Position numbers and translations under genes: made by a program. Under the pieces are notes generated by a model. It searched no databases. It had not been told where the DNA came from and worked only from the letters and a program-made list of their open reading frames with translations. Shown here piece by piece: positions 1-9,321 of a stretch of DNA of 64,000 nt; within the stretch, counting starts at the first letter, position 1; every line of letters starts with the position of its first letter. The DNA is from Acinetobacter portensis (GTDB lineage: Bacteria > Pseudomonadota > Gammaproteobacteria > Pseudomonadales > Moraxellaceae): contig NZ_CP096120.1 in assembly GCF_023158935.1 (NCBI RefSeq), positions 124,001 through 188,000 of the forward strand, read 5' to 3'.

Positions 1-1
1 T

Positions 2-403
2 AGCCGTATTGAGCTATCAGAAATTATCATTGCTCGATATGAAGAAATATTTGCACAAATTCGTCATGAACTAGAAAAAAGTGGTGCAATTCATGGTTTA
101 TATCATGGAGTTGTACTTGCTGGTGATGCTTGTCAAATTGAAGGTATGGTGAGTTTTGCACGTAGAGTATTAGGTGTTTCTGCTCATTTGGGCAATCCAC
201 CACTTGAAGTAAAAGCAGATGATCAACATCAAGCAGCTTTACGTCGTTCACAATACATTACGGCTGCAGGTCTATTAATGTATAGTCAGACATATGCACA
301 AGACACAATTGTTGAGCCTGAAGATACCGGCGAGCTTTCAGTATGGGGACGTGTAGGGCGAGCATGGTCAGGCTTAAATGAGAAGTTAAAATCAATTTTT
401 TAG
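2..403 (+). CDS. ftsA: Cell division protein FtsA, C-terminal part
   Basis: The open frame enters from the left edge and gives about 133 residues ending in GLNEKLKSIF. FtsA is an actin-like ATPase that tethers FtsZ to the inner membrane and recruits later division proteins. Visible are the end of the ATPase fold (SGAIHGLYHGVVLAGDA, then RRVLG) and a C-terminal segment, WGRVGRAWSGLNEKLKSIF, that fits the amphipathic membrane-targeting helix of the family. ftsZ follows 158 bp downstream on the same strand, the standard dcw-cluster order. The start lies outside the window. Confidence 0.93.
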   Translation, partial: SRIELSEIIIARYEEIFAQIRHELEKSGAIHGLYHGVVLAGDACQIEGMVSFARRVLGVSAHLGNPPLEVKADDQHQAALRRSQYITAAGLLMYSQTYAQDTIVEPEDTGELSVWGRVGRAWSGLNEKLKSIF

Positions 404-561
404 TTGAGTTTTTAGGGAATATTGTTAGGAAGTTGTATACAAAATAGCGAGCACTTGACAAGCTAAGCATTGAGCAGCATCCTAAAAACAATTTTTATTA
501 AGATCAAGGCAGTATACGGGCTTAAGTCGCTGCCAATTATGAATTAGGAAATCTAAAGATC

Positions 562-1749
562 ATGGCATCATTTGAATTTTTTGAAGATGATCAAGCTGAT
601 AATAACGGTCAAGCCCGCTTCACTGTGTTTGGTGTGGGTGGCGCTGGTGGTAATGCTGTACAGCATATGCTTGAGTCTGATATCCAAGGCGTAAAATTTG
701 TTTGTGCAAATACAGACAAGCAAGCTTTGGATCGTATGAATTCGCAATTTAAAATTCAACTGGGCGAACAAAGCACACGCGGTTTAGGTGCGGGTGCAAA
801 TCCACAAGTTGGTAAAGCCGCAGCGGAAGAAAGCCGAGAGCTTATTCGTCAGCAACTTGAAGGCACCGATATGGTGTTTGTTACTGCTGGTATGGGTGGT
901 GGTACAGGTACAGGTGCTGCACCTGTTGTTGCTGAAATTGCTAAAGAAATGGGTATTTTGACTGTTGGTGTGGTAACTACACCGTTCAACTTTGAAGGTA
1001 AACGCCGTCTGCAATCTGCGGAAAAAGGTATTGAAGCTTTAGAGCAACACGTTGATTCTTTAATTATTATTCCAAACCAGCGCTTGCTTAAAGTATTCCG
1101 TGATATTTCAATGAAAGATGCTTATAAAAAAGCAGATGATGTATTGTTAAATGCGGTGCGTAGTATTTTCGATTTAGTTGTACGTCCTGGTCATATTAAC
1201 CTTGACTTCGCCGATTTGAAAACTGCAATGAGCACGCGTGGTTACGCAATGATGGGTGTTGGCTCAGGTCGTGGTGAAACACGTGCGCGTCAAGCTGCTG
1301 AACAAGCAATTCGTAGCCCATTACTCGATAACGTAACAATTATGAATGCCAAAGGTATTTTAATTAACGTAACGGGTGGTGACGATGTAACATTTGGTGA
1401 AATTGAAGAAATTACCGATGTTGTGAACCAAATTGCCGATCTTGATGAAGGTCAAGTATTCTACGGTACGGTATTTGATCCAGATGCACGTGATGAAATT
1501 AGTGTTACTGTTATTGCAACAGGCTTAACACGTAACTCTGCAGATTCGGTAGAACCTGTAAAGCGTTCAGTTGCACAAACACAGGTGTCTTCATCACATA
1601 TTGCTTCAACAGATGAAGATGATGTGCCTGCAATTCAACGTCAGCACAATGATGCGTCAACTTCTGCCAATACTTCAGGTGCTACGGGTACTGCTCGTCC
1701 AACGCCTATGAGTATTCAAGAATATCTTAAAAACCAACAACATAAGTAA
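562..1749 (+). CDS. ftsZ: Cell division GTPase FtsZ
   Basis: 395-residue tubulin homologue that polymerises into the Z ring at midcell. The tubulin/FtsZ signature GGGTGTG is at residues 112-118 and the nucleotide-binding GGAGGN segment at 26-31. NLDFADLKT forms the T7 loop that completes the neighbour's GTPase site. After about residue 320 comes a variable linker rich in Ser, Thr and Gln, then the conserved C-terminal peptide (PMSIQEYL, followed by KNQQHK) that binds FtsA and other partners. It lies between ftsA and lpxC, as in Pseudomonas and Acinetobacter, and is followed by a strong terminator. Confidence 0.98.
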   Translation: MASFEFFEDDQADNNGQARFTVFGVGGAGGNAVQHMLESDIQGVKFVCANTDKQALDRMNSQFKIQLGEQSTRGLGAGANPQVGKAAAEESRELIRQQLEGTDMVFVTAGMGGGTGTGAAPVVAEIAKEMGILTVGVVTTPFNFEGKRRLQSAEKGIEALEQHVDSLIIIPNQRLLKVFRDISMKDAYKKADDVLLNAVRSIFDLVVRPGHINLDFADLKTAMSTRGYAMMGVGSGRGETRARQAAEQAIRSPLLDNVTIMNAKGILINVTGGDDVTFGEIEEITDVVNQIADLDEGQVFYGTVFDPDARDEISVTVIATGLTRNSADSVEPVKRSVAQTQVSSSHIASTDEDDVPAIQRQHNDASTSANTSGATGTARPTPMSIQEYLKNQQHK

Positions 1750-1782
1750 TATCTAATGCTTGTTGTGTGAAGTGACTTCAAC

Positions 1783-1817
1783 AAAAAGGTAGCTAAACTG
1801 CTACCTTTTTGTTTTTT
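1783..1817 (+). terminator. Rho-independent terminator after ftsZ
   Basis: A perfect 10-bp stem (AAAAAGGTAG at 1783-1792 and CTACCTTTTT at 1801-1810) with an 8-nt loop is followed by a T-rich run. It ends the ftsA-ftsZ transcript before lpxC. Confidence 0.85.
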
Positions 1818-1874
1818 AAAAATGACTAAATATGCTAACGTATAGCTGTTTGATATATAGATGATTAGAGAAAC

Positions 1875-2777
1875 ATGTTGAAACAACGTACCTTACAACG
1901 TGTCGTGAAAGCGAGCGGTATTGGTTTACATAGTGGGCAAAAAGTATTGATTAATTTCGTGCCTCACCATGCCGATGGAGGTATTGTTTTTCGCCGTGTT
2001 GATTTAAATCCACCTGTAGACATTCCTGCTGATGCAATGTTGATTCAGGAAGCTTTCATGTGTTCTAACTTAGTTCAAGAAAATGCCAAAGTGGGCACTA
2101 TTGAACATGTGATGAGTGCTATTGCAGGCTTAGGTATTGACAACTTAATTATTGAAGTATCTGCGTCTGAAGTTCCTATTATGGACGGTAGTGCGGGTCC
2201 ATTTATTTACTTGCTCATGCAAGGTGGGTTACAAGAACAAGAATCACCGAAAAAATTTATTAAAATTTTAAAACCTGTAGAAGCTTTAATTGCAGATAAA
2301 CGTGCAATTTTTAATCCACATGATGGTTTTCAATTAAACTTTACAATTGATTTTGATCATCCCGCATTCAAAAAAGAATATCAGTCTGCGACCATCGACT
2401 TTTCTACCGAAACATTTGTATATGAAGTCAGTGGCGCGCGTACGTTTGGCTTTATGAAAGATTTGGACTACTTAAAAGCAAATAATTTGGCTTTAGGTGC
2501 AAGTCTTGAAAATGCAATTGGTGTAGATGATGATGGCGTTGTAAATGAAGAGGGCTTACGTTTCTCCGATGAGTTTGTACGCCATAAAATATTAGATGCG
2601 GTAGGTGATTTATATTTATTAGGTCACCAAGTCATTGCAAAATTTGATGGTTATAAGTCAGGTCATGCACTTAACAATCAACTTCTTCGCAATGTTCAAA
2701 GTGATCCGACAAGCTATGAAATTGTAACATTTAATGACGAAGCTCAATGCCCAATTAAGTATGTAAGTGTGAGCTAA
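1875..2777 (+). CDS. lpxC: UDP-3-O-acyl-N-acetylglucosamine deacetylase
   Basis: 300-residue zinc deacetylase that carries out the committed step of lipid A synthesis in the cytoplasm. The family markers are present: [16 protein letters not shown] with the zinc-binding His and catalytic Glu, MDGSAGPF, the FRRVDL region near the N-terminus, and [17 protein letters not shown] with the second zinc/catalytic His and Asp. The length matches the family. It sits alone between the ftsZ terminator and the convergent dciA gene. No regulatory element could be assigned with confidence. Confidence 0.97.
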   Translation: MLKQRTLQRVVKASGIGLHSGQKVLINFVPHHADGGIVFRRVDLNPPVDIPADAMLIQEAFMCSNLVQENAKVGTIEHVMSAIAGLGIDNLIIEVSASEVPIMDGSAGPFIYLLMQGGLQEQESPKKFIKILKPVEALIADKRAIFNPHDGFQLNFTIDFDHPAFKKEYQSATIDFSTETFVYEVSGARTFGFMKDLDYLKANNLALGASLENAIGVDDDGVVNEEGLRFSDEFVRHKILDAVGDLYLLGHQVIAKFDGYKSGHALNNQLLRNVQSDPTSYEIVTFNDEAQCPIKYVSVS

Positions 2778-2873
2778 TTCATTATATTCTTAGCGAATGT
2801 TATAATATATTAAAAATAATGTGATGTATTTATCGAAATATTGATTACAATGATCATGAAATGTTCAAGTTTG

Positions 2874-3314
2874 TTATTTTTTATTACTTGCCAAACGTAA
2901 CAATGCTTGGCTAAGCTTAGGATCTGTTACACAGTCAGCTGCACTTTTGAGCATTTCTTGAGTTTCAGTATTAAGAACTTTGGGCATAACTTCATTTTTT
3001 TGGGGTTTAAGAGGTTCTACTCTTAGTCGGACATAAATTTTTTGTAAATCATGAAGTCCTTCAAGCTGTGAAAGTTGAGCAATATATTGTTTTTGTAAAT
3101 ATGCCAACTGACTAATCATGGCTTGATTGAGTCCGGTAATTGTTAAAATACCATTTTGGTAACAAGCCACATGCCATTGTTCAGGTTGTGGTAATAAGGG
3201 TTGAATTAATTTTGTAAGTTTCTGCCATGCAGATACTTGTTGAGAGAGAAACGTTAAGTTTCCTGTTTTTGAGTGTTTTCTTGTTTGCTGAAAGACGTTT
3301 ATTGGTTCAGACAT
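2874..3314 (-). CDS. dciA: DUF721/DciA-family protein, probable replicative helicase loader
   Basis: 146-residue basic protein with the DUF721 pattern: a central beta-rich part (WHVACYQNGILTITGLN, then a long helix with YLQKQYIAQL, and LQKIYVRLRVEP). Proteins of this family (DciA) load or recruit DnaB helicase in bacteria that lack DnaC/DnaI; that role comes from the family. The position between lpxC and an M23 peptidase is the same as for the Pseudomonas DUF721 gene. AAGGA lies 8 nt before the ATG at 3314. It is transcribed away from the divergent peptidase gene. Confidence 0.8.
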   Translation of the reverse strand: MSEPINVFQQTRKHSKTGNLTFLSQQVSAWQKLTKLIQPLLPQPEQWHVACYQNGILTITGLNQAMISQLAYLQKQYIAQLSQLEGLHDLQKIYVRLRVEPLKPQKNEVMPKVLNTETQEMLKSAADCVTDPKLSQALLRLASNKK

Positions 3315-3418
3315 ACATCATTCCTTCATGATTTTGTCTTATGTTAAGCGTATTTTTCGGTGGATATCAAGGATGAGATCACCAAGAAACTTTGAGTAAA
3401 ACAGTTTATGAGGTTTTT

Positions 3419-4099
3419 ATGCATTTAAAACGTATTGTATTTGCTATTACGGTAGCTGTTTCGGCTACTTCTTTAGCATTTGCAGATTTGATTCAAGTGA
3501 ATACAACGCAAAATAATTCACCGGATCGTTTAGAACAACTTACTCGTACGTTGGCTCAAGGTAGCTACACAGAAACTGAGGATGTTGATGTTCCTGCAAA
3601 TACTCAAATTTCAGTAAAACTTCGTGAAAAATCGGTTGAATTAAACAACGATTCAATCGCTAAGAAATACAACTCAAATGCTACATATTCTTCAACAGCA
3701 TATTCTTGGTTGGTGACACATCCTTTGCCTGATATGAAGCGTGTAAGCTCGAACTATGGTGGTCGTACCATGGGTGGTCGTGCTGAAAACCACTCAGGTC
3801 TAGACTTATCTGCACCAACAGGTACACCAATTTATGCAACAGGCCCAGGTATTGTAACAAAATCGGGCTGGGGCACTGGTTATGGTCAATATGTTGAAAT
3901 TAACCATGGGAATGGTTATTTAACGCGCTATGCGCATGCTTCACGTTTAATTGCTCGTGTTGGTGAGCGTGTTAAAGCTGGTGAACATATTGCAAATGTA
4001 GGTTGTACTGGTCGTTGTACTGGTCCTCATTTACATTATGAAGTAGTAAAAGATGGCCAACGTAAAAATCCATCTACATATTTAGCGATGCTGCCATAA
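3419..4099 (+). CDS. M23 (LytM-type) peptidase, exported
   Basis: 226-residue envelope protein. I start at the ATG at 3419 rather than the TTG at 3392, because the ATG has GAGG 5 nt upstream and opens a clean signal peptide (MHLKRIVFAITVAVSATSLAFA). The C-terminal half is a LytM/M23 domain with the metal ligands HSGLD (HxxxD) and HLH (PHLHYEV), plus the conserved GNGYLTRYAH. Such enzymes cut peptide cross-links of peptidoglycan or, when degenerate, activate amidases; here the ligands look complete. It is the equivalent of the M23 gene next to the DUF721 gene in Pseudomonas. A terminator follows at 4189. Confidence 0.88.
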   Translation: MHLKRIVFAITVAVSATSLAFADLIQVNTTQNNSPDRLEQLTRTLAQGSYTETEDVDVPANTQISVKLREKSVELNNDSIAKKYNSNATYSSTAYSWLVTHPLPDMKRVSSNYGGRTMGGRAENHSGLDLSAPTGTPIYATGPGIVTKSGWGTGYGQYVEINHGNGYLTRYAHASRLIARVGERVKAGEHIANVGCTGRCTGPHLHYEVVKDGQRKNPSTYLAMLP

Positions 4100-4188
4100 G
4101 AAGGATTATGACTGTTTGAATGAGTCCGCATAAACTCACTCATAAGCTGAATATAATTAGGCTATCATTAAATTTTGATAGTTGTGTT

Positions 4189-4217
4189 TAAAAAACCGCC
4201 AATATTGGCGGTTTTTT
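4189..4217 (+). terminator. Rho-independent terminator
   Basis: AAAAAACCGCC, a 6-nt loop AATATT and GGCGGTTTTTT form a perfect 11-bp stem ending in T residues. It closes the M23 peptidase transcript. Confidence 0.85.
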
Positions 4218-4316
4218 GTTGTTTTGAGTAAAAAAATGTCAATGGGTATTTATTTATTAAATATTAGACCAAAACCGTATTCATCTAGAGCGATATCTGC
4301 GCTAGCCAAAAGTGTG

Positions 4317-4337
4317 ATACATATATGTATATATAAT
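4317..4337 (+). promoter_or_regulatory. aceE -10 box with adjoining 14-nt palindrome
   Basis: The perfect palindrome ATACATATATGTAT (4317-4330) directly precedes TATAAT (4332-4337), 23 nt before the aceE ATG. No good -35 box is seen at the right distance. A palindrome inside the spacer of a promoter with a poor -35 suggests binding by a regulator, but which one is unknown. Confidence 0.45.
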
Positions 4338-4360
4338 TAGGCATATGGAATAGGTGAATT

Positions 4361-7063
4361 ATGGCGTTTTATGGCGATACAGATGCGCAAGAAACCCAAG
4401 AATGGCAAGATGCGTTTGACTCTGTAATACAGCATATGGGTACTGAACGCGGTGCATTTTTGCTCGAAAAATTATACCAACGCGCAATTGCGAAGCATGT
4501 TCCCATTCAGCGACTAAATACTCCTTACTTAAATACAGTTTCAGTAGAAGAACAACCTGCAATGCCGGGTGATCAAGATATGGAGCGTCGTATTCGCGCA
4601 CTTATTCGTTGGAATGCGCTTGCAATGGTTCTTCGTGCAAATAAAACAGGTGATGACTTAGGTGGCCACTTAGCGAGCTTTGCATCATCTGCAACTTTAT
4701 ATGATGTTGGTTTTAACCATTTCTTCCGTGCAAGTAACGATAATTTTGGCGGCGACATGATTTATTACCAAGGACATTGTGCTCCTGGTATTTATGCACG
4801 TTCATTCCTTGAAGGTCGTTTAACTGAAGAACATTTAAATAACTTCCGTCGTGAAGTTGATGGTATTGGCTTGCCTTCTTATCCGCATCCATACCTAATG
4901 CCTGATTACTGGCAGTTCCCTACAGTATCTATGGGTCTTGGTCCAATCATGTCGATTTACCAAGCACACATCCAAAAATACCTAATGAACCGTGGTTTGA
5001 TTAAAGAAGAAAACCGTAAGGTATGGGCTTACCTTGGTGATGGTGAAATGGATGAGCCAGAAAGTACTGGTGCTATTTCACTAGCGGGTCGTGAAAAGTT
5101 AGACAACCTCATTTGGGTTGTAAACTGTAACTTACAGCGTTTAGATGGTCCTGTTCGTGGTAACGGTAAAATTATTCAAGAACTAGAATCATTATTCCGT
5201 GGTGCGGGCTGGCGTGTAATTAAAGTAGTTTGGGGTCGTCATTGGGATCCACTACTTGCTAAAGATGAGACAGGCGCACTTAAAGCTGTAATGGAAGAAA
5301 CACTTGATGGCGAATATCAGCGTTTACAAGTGAAAGGCGGTGCTTATGCTCGCGAAAAATTCTTTGGTAAATATCCAGAAGCTGCTGAACTTGTAAAAGA
5401 TTTAAGCGATGAAGATATTGATAATCTAAATCGTGGTGGTCATGACCCGTACAAAGTATTTGCAGCGTATGCAGAAGCATGTACAGCAAAAGGTCAACCA
5501 ACTGTTATTTTAGCGAAAACAGTGAAAGGTTATGGCTTATCTGATGAAATTGAAGCGGTAAACAAAACGCATCAAATCAAAAAGATGCAAATTGAATCTT
5601 TAAAATATGTACGTGATCGCTTCAACTTACCATTTAACGATGAGCAATTAGAAGAAGTGCCTTTCTATCGTCCAAGCGAAAACTCGCCTGAACTTAAATA
5701 TATGAAAGCACGTCGTGAGGCTTTAGGTGGTTATTTACCTGCACGTCGTAAAGAAAGTGAACAGCTTGCTATTCCTGAGCTTTCTGTATTTGACGCAGTT
5801 TTGAAGGGGTCTCAAGGTAAAGAACAATCTACAACCATGGTGATGGTTCGCTTAATTTCAGCATTATTGAAAGAAAAAGCAATTAAAGACCGTGTTGTTC
5901 CTATTGTTCCAGATGAAGCGCGTACTTTCGGTTTAGAAGGTATGTTCCGTCAATTAGGTATTTATGCTGCAAATGGTCAGCATTACACACCTGAAGACCA
6001 AGAACAGCTTATGCATTACCGTGAAGCGAAAGATGGTCACATGCTTCAAGAAGGTATTAACGAAGCAGGTGCAATGAGCGCTTGGGCAGCATTGGCAACA
6101 AGTTATTCAACAAATAACTTACCAATGATTCCAATGTACATGTACTACTCTATGTTTGGTTTCCAACGTATTGGCGACATTGCATGGGCTGCAGGCGATG
6201 CACAAGCACAAGGTTTCTTACTAGGTGCAACAGCAGGTCGTACAACGCTAAATGGCGAAGGCTTACAGCATCAAGACGGCCATTCACATATTCTTGCAAA
6301 TACAATTCCAAACTGTGTGTCTTATGACCCATGTTTTGGTTATGAGCTTGCTGTTATTGTGCATGATGGCTTACAACGCATGTATGTAAACCAAGAGCGT
6401 ATTTTCTATTACCTAACTGTAATGAACGAAAACTACGAGCATCCTGAAATGCCACAAGGTGCTGAAGAAGGCATTAAACGTGGTATGTATTTACTACAAG
6501 AAGATGAAAAAGCAACTGTTCAACTTATGGGTTCAGGTGTAATTCTTCGTGAAGTAATTAAAGCTGCTCAAATTTTACGTGATGAATACCAAATCAATTC
6601 AAACGTATTTAGCGTAACAAGTTTCAACGAACTTGCACGTGATGGTATGGCATGTGAAGAATACAATCGCTTACATCCAATGACTGAAGAAGCAAAAGAA
6701 GCATGGGTATCTAAACAGCTTCGTGGTACGAAAGGTATCGTTGTTTCTGCAACAGATCATATGCGTGCTTATAGCGAACAAATTCGTGCATATCTTCCAG
6801 ACAACCGTCCATTCGTAGCATTAGGTACAGATGGTTATGGTCGTTCAGATTCACGCGCTAAATTACGTAGCTACTTTGGTGTAGATGCAGCTCACATTGT
6901 TGTTGCAACATTGAAAAAATTGGCTGATGAAGGTGAAGTAGATGCACGCTTAGTTAAAGATGCAATTTCTACATTTGAATTAGATACAGATCGTCCTGTA
7001 GCTTGGGCTCCTCAAGCAACTCCATCTGTACAAGCTGTAGCTGACTACAAAGAGGAGAAATAA
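4361..7063 (+). CDS. aceE: Pyruvate dehydrogenase E1 component (homodimeric type)
   Basis: 900-residue thiamine diphosphate enzyme that decarboxylates pyruvate and acetylates the lipoyl domains of E2 in the pyruvate dehydrogenase complex. The ThDP/Mg site is clear: GDGEMDEPES then NCNLQ after about 25 residues. GLSDEIEAVNKTHQIKK and the C-terminal GTDGYGRSDSR are typical of the homodimeric E1. The length agrees with E. coli AceE (about 887). aceF follows after 2 nt, so the two are co-transcribed. No pdhR-like gene and no lipoamide dehydrogenase gene lie next to them. Confidence 0.98.
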   Translation: MAFYGDTDAQETQEWQDAFDSVIQHMGTERGAFLLEKLYQRAIAKHVPIQRLNTPYLNTVSVEEQPAMPGDQDMERRIRALIRWNALAMVLRANKTGDDLGGHLASFASSATLYDVGFNHFFRASNDNFGGDMIYYQGHCAPGIYARSFLEGRLTEEHLNNFRREVDGIGLPSYPHPYLMPDYWQFPTVSMGLGPIMSIYQAHIQKYLMNRGLIKEENRKVWAYLGDGEMDEPESTGAISLAGREKLDNLIWVVNCNLQRLDGPVRGNGKIIQELESLFRGAGWRVIKVVWGRHWDPLLAKDETGALKAVMEETLDGEYQRLQVKGGAYAREKFFGKYPEAAELVKDLSDEDIDNLNRGGHDPYKVFAAYAEACTAKGQPTVILAKTVKGYGLSDEIEAVNKTHQIKKMQIESLKYVRDRFNLPFNDEQLEEVPFYRPSENSPELKYMKARREALGGYLPARRKESEQLAIPELSVFDAVLKGSQGKEQSTTMVMVRLISALLKEKAIKDRVVPIVPDEARTFGLEGMFRQLGIYAANGQHYTPEDQEQLMHYREAKDGHMLQEGINEAGAMSAWAALATSYSTNNLPMIPMYMYYSMFGFQRIGDIAWAAGDAQAQGFLLGATAGRTTLNGEGLQHQDGHSHILANTIPNCVSYDPCFGYELAVIVHDGLQRMYVNQERIFYYLTVMNENYEHPEMPQGAEEGIKRGMYLLQEDEKATVQLMGSGVILREVIKAAQILRDEYQINSNVFSVTSFNELARDGMACEEYNRLHPMTEEAKEAWVSKQLRGTKGIVVSATDHMRAYSEQIRAYLPDNRPFVALGTDGYGRSDSRAKLRSYFGVDAAHIVVATLKKLADEGEVDARLVKDAISTFELDTDRPVAWAPQATPSVQAVADYKEEK

Positions 7064-7065
7064 GT

Positions 7066-8994
7066 ATGCAAATTACAACTCCTGATATTGGTGTAGATAA
7101 AGCAACTGTTGCTGAAATTTTAGTAAAAGTTGGCGATACCATTGCTGTTGATGACAGTATTGTTTTGCTTGAATCTGATAAAGCGTCTGTTGAAGTGCCT
7201 AGCACTTCGGCAGGTGTTGTTAAAAGTATTTTAGTTAATCTAGGCGATAGTATTGCAGAAGGCGCTGTACTTATCGAGCTAGAGGCTGAAGGTCAAACGG
7301 CAGCTCCTGTTGCAGAAGCACCAAAAGCTGAAAAAAAAGCAGCATCAGTTGCAGAAGCTAAAGTTGAAACTACGTCAAAAGCTGTTGCAACTTCATCTCA
7401 AGTTGTTGATGTTCAAGTGCCAGATATTGGTGTTGAAAAAGCACTTGTTGGTGAAATTTTAGTTGCAGTTGGCGACACAATTTCTGTTGATGACAGCATT
7501 GTGGTTGTTGAGTCAGATAAAGCGACAGTGGAAGTTCCTAGTACTGTTGCGGGTGTTGTTGAAGCGATCACTATTCAAGTGGGCGACAGCGTAAAAGAAG
7601 GTGTTGTGATTCTTAAAGTAAAAACTGAAGGATCTGCGCCTGCTGTATCTGCTGAGTCAGTAAAAGTTGAAGCTGCACCTGTTGCTGAAGCACCTGTGGC
7701 ATCAGCACCAACAGTAACGACAACTGCTTCAGGTCCTGTAGAAATTGCCGTACCAGATTTAGGCGTAGATAAAGCCGCTGTAGCAGAAATTTTAGTTTCT
7801 GTTGGCGACAAAGTTGAAAAAGACCAAAGCATTATTGTTGTTGAATCTGACAAAGCAACGGTTGAAGTGCCAAGTACAACAGCAGGGACTATTAAGGCAA
7901 TTCATGTTGCATTAGGTCAAAACGTTTCTGAAGGTGTTGCTTTGGTTACAATTGAAGCTGAAGGGCAAGTTGTTTCTACGCCAGCACCTGTTGCAAAAAC
8001 AGAAGCACCTAAAGCTGCTGCTCCAGTTGCAGCACCTGTTGCTACAAACAGTGTAGATAAGCTTACGAAAGAGCAAAATGTAGCAAACTCAAAAGTTTAT
8101 GCAGGTCCTGCAGTACGTAAGCTTGCACGTGAGTTAGGCGTTGTATTGGCTGATGTTAAAGCATCTGGTCCACATGCACGCTTAATGAAAGAAGACTTAT
8201 TTGCTTATGTGAAAACACGTTTAACAACGCCTCAAGCGACTCCTACTGCACAAGTTGCAGTATCTGCAGGCTTACCAAAACTCCCAAGTTTTGATGCTTT
8301 TGGTGGTGTAGAAGAGAAAGTATTGACACGTTTACAACAAGTGTCAATTCCACAACTTTCTTTAAATAACTACATTCCACAAGTTACACAGTTTGATCTT
8401 GCTGATATTACAGAGCTTGAAGCTTGGCGTAATGATCTTAAAGGCAATTTTAAGAAAGAAGGTATTAGCCTAACAATCATGGCATTTATCATCAAAGCGG
8501 TTGCGCATTTGTTGAAAGAAGAGCGTGAGTTTGCAGGTCATTTATCTGATGATGGTAAATCTGTTCTATTGCGTAATGAAATCCATATGGGTATTGCGGT
8601 TGCAACGCTAGATGGTTTAACAGTTCCTGTATTACGTAATCCAGATCAAAAATCAATTAAAGAAATTGCTGTTGAATTGGGCGTATTGGGTCAAAAAGCA
8701 CGTGATAAGAAACTTTCTCCGAAAGATCTTCAAGGTGCAAACTTTACAATTTCAAGCCTAGGTGCAATTGGTGGTACAGCATTTACACCACTTGTGAACT
8801 GGCCTCAAGTTGCAATTTTGGGGATCTCTCCTGCAACAATGCAACCTGTTTGGAATGGTCAAGGTTTTGATCCGAAGTTAATGCTTCCATTGTCATTGTC
8901 TTATGATCACCGTGTAATTAACGGTGCAGATGCAGCACGCTTCACGAATAAATTAACGAAATTGTTAAAAGATATTCGTACTTTATTGATCTAA
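7066..8994 (+). CDS. aceF: Pyruvate dehydrogenase E2, dihydrolipoyl acetyltransferase with three lipoyl domains
   Basis: 642-residue core of the pyruvate dehydrogenase complex. Three lipoyl domains stand in tandem, each with the lipoylated Lys in ESDKA(S/T)VEVPS, at roughly residues 40, 155 and 270. They are joined by Ala/Pro/Val-rich flexible linkers. Next come an E1/E3-binding domain (KVYAGPAVRKLARELGV) and the acetyltransferase domain ending in SYDHRVINGADAARF, which holds the catalytic His. The three near-identical lipoyl modules make this an internal repeat at DNA level. It follows aceE by 2 nt and is closed by the terminator at 9037. Confidence 0.98.
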   Translation: MQITTPDIGVDKATVAEILVKVGDTIAVDDSIVLLESDKASVEVPSTSAGVVKSILVNLGDSIAEGAVLIELEAEGQTAAPVAEAPKAEKKAASVAEAKVETTSKAVATSSQVVDVQVPDIGVEKALVGEILVAVGDTISVDDSIVVVESDKATVEVPSTVAGVVEAITIQVGDSVKEGVVILKVKTEGSAPAVSAESVKVEAAPVAEAPVASAPTVTTTASGPVEIAVPDLGVDKAAVAEILVSVGDKVEKDQSIIVVESDKATVEVPSTTAGTIKAIHVALGQNVSEGVALVTIEAEGQVVSTPAPVAKTEAPKAAAPVAAPVATNSVDKLTKEQNVANSKVYAGPAVRKLARELGVVLADVKASGPHARLMKEDLFAYVKTRLTTPQATPTAQVAVSAGLPKLPSFDAFGGVEEKVLTRLQQVSIPQLSLNNYIPQVTQFDLADITELEAWRNDLKGNFKKEGISLTIMAFIIKAVAHLLKEEREFAGHLSDDGKSVLLRNEIHMGIAVATLDGLTVPVLRNPDQKSIKEIAVELGVLGQKARDKKLSPKDLQGANFTISSLGAIGGTAFTPLVNWPQVAILGISPATMQPVWNGQGFDPKLMLPLSLSYDHRVINGADAARFTNKLTKLLKDIRTLLI

Positions 8995-9036
8995 ACCCTC
9001 ATTGTATTTCTCCCAGAAGGAGAAAGAAATGAGAGG

Positions 9037-9064
9037 AAAAACCCTGCTATGGCAGGGTTTTTTT
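9037..9064 (+). terminator. Rho-independent terminator after aceF
   Basis: AAAAACCCTGC, a short loop TAT and GGCAGGGTTTTTTT form a GC-containing stem with a T run. It ends the aceEF transcript just upstream of the riboswitch-controlled gene. Confidence 0.88.
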
Positions 9065-9071
9065 ATGAGAT

Positions 9072-9100
9072 TTGAAAAGATCTGAAAATTTAAATATAAT
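9072..9100 (+). promoter_or_regulatory. Sigma-70 promoter of the manganese riboswitch transcript
   Basis: TTGAAA (9072-9077) and TATAAT (9095-9100) are separated by exactly 17 nt. Transcription would start about 8 nt further, at the very beginning of the riboswitch aptamer. Confidence 0.8.
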
Positions 9101-9108
9101 AGCGTTAC

Positions 9109-9308
9109 TTCATTGGGGAGTAGCCGCTTTTTACGCAATGTAAAAAGGTGATGATCAACATATTTGTTCTAAAACGAACATGGTCATCATAGCAAATAAC
9201 CAAATGAGCTTATCACTAAGCTTTCTTTTGTTGGCAAGACCTTTGATTTACCACTCTGCACATTGGCTAGCAGGAGGGGTGAGTCATTGGTATATGTTAT
9301 TGCTAGCC
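9109..9308 (+). promoter_or_regulatory. yybP-ykoY (Mn2+) riboswitch with downstream hairpin
   Basis: The leader carries the conserved yybP-ykoY blocks in order: GGGGAGTAGC (9115-9124), ATCAACATA after a hairpin, and GGCAAGACCTTTG (about 9234-9246), which pairs back to close the aptamer. This class binds Mn2+ and usually turns on Mn exporters; the gene behind it is such an exporter. Downstream, GGCTAGCA (9265-9272) pairs with TGCTAGCC (9301-9308), ending 13 nt before the start codon and next to the AGAG ribosome-binding site. I infer that this hairpin belongs to the expression platform. The identification is by recalled consensus, not by a covariance search. Confidence 0.88.
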
Positions 9309-9321
9309 AGAGAAACACATC

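Noticed and set aside
8000..8100. Low-complexity Ala/Pro tract in aceF as a separate repeat element
   Set aside because: It is the normal flexible linker between lipoyl and catalytic domains.
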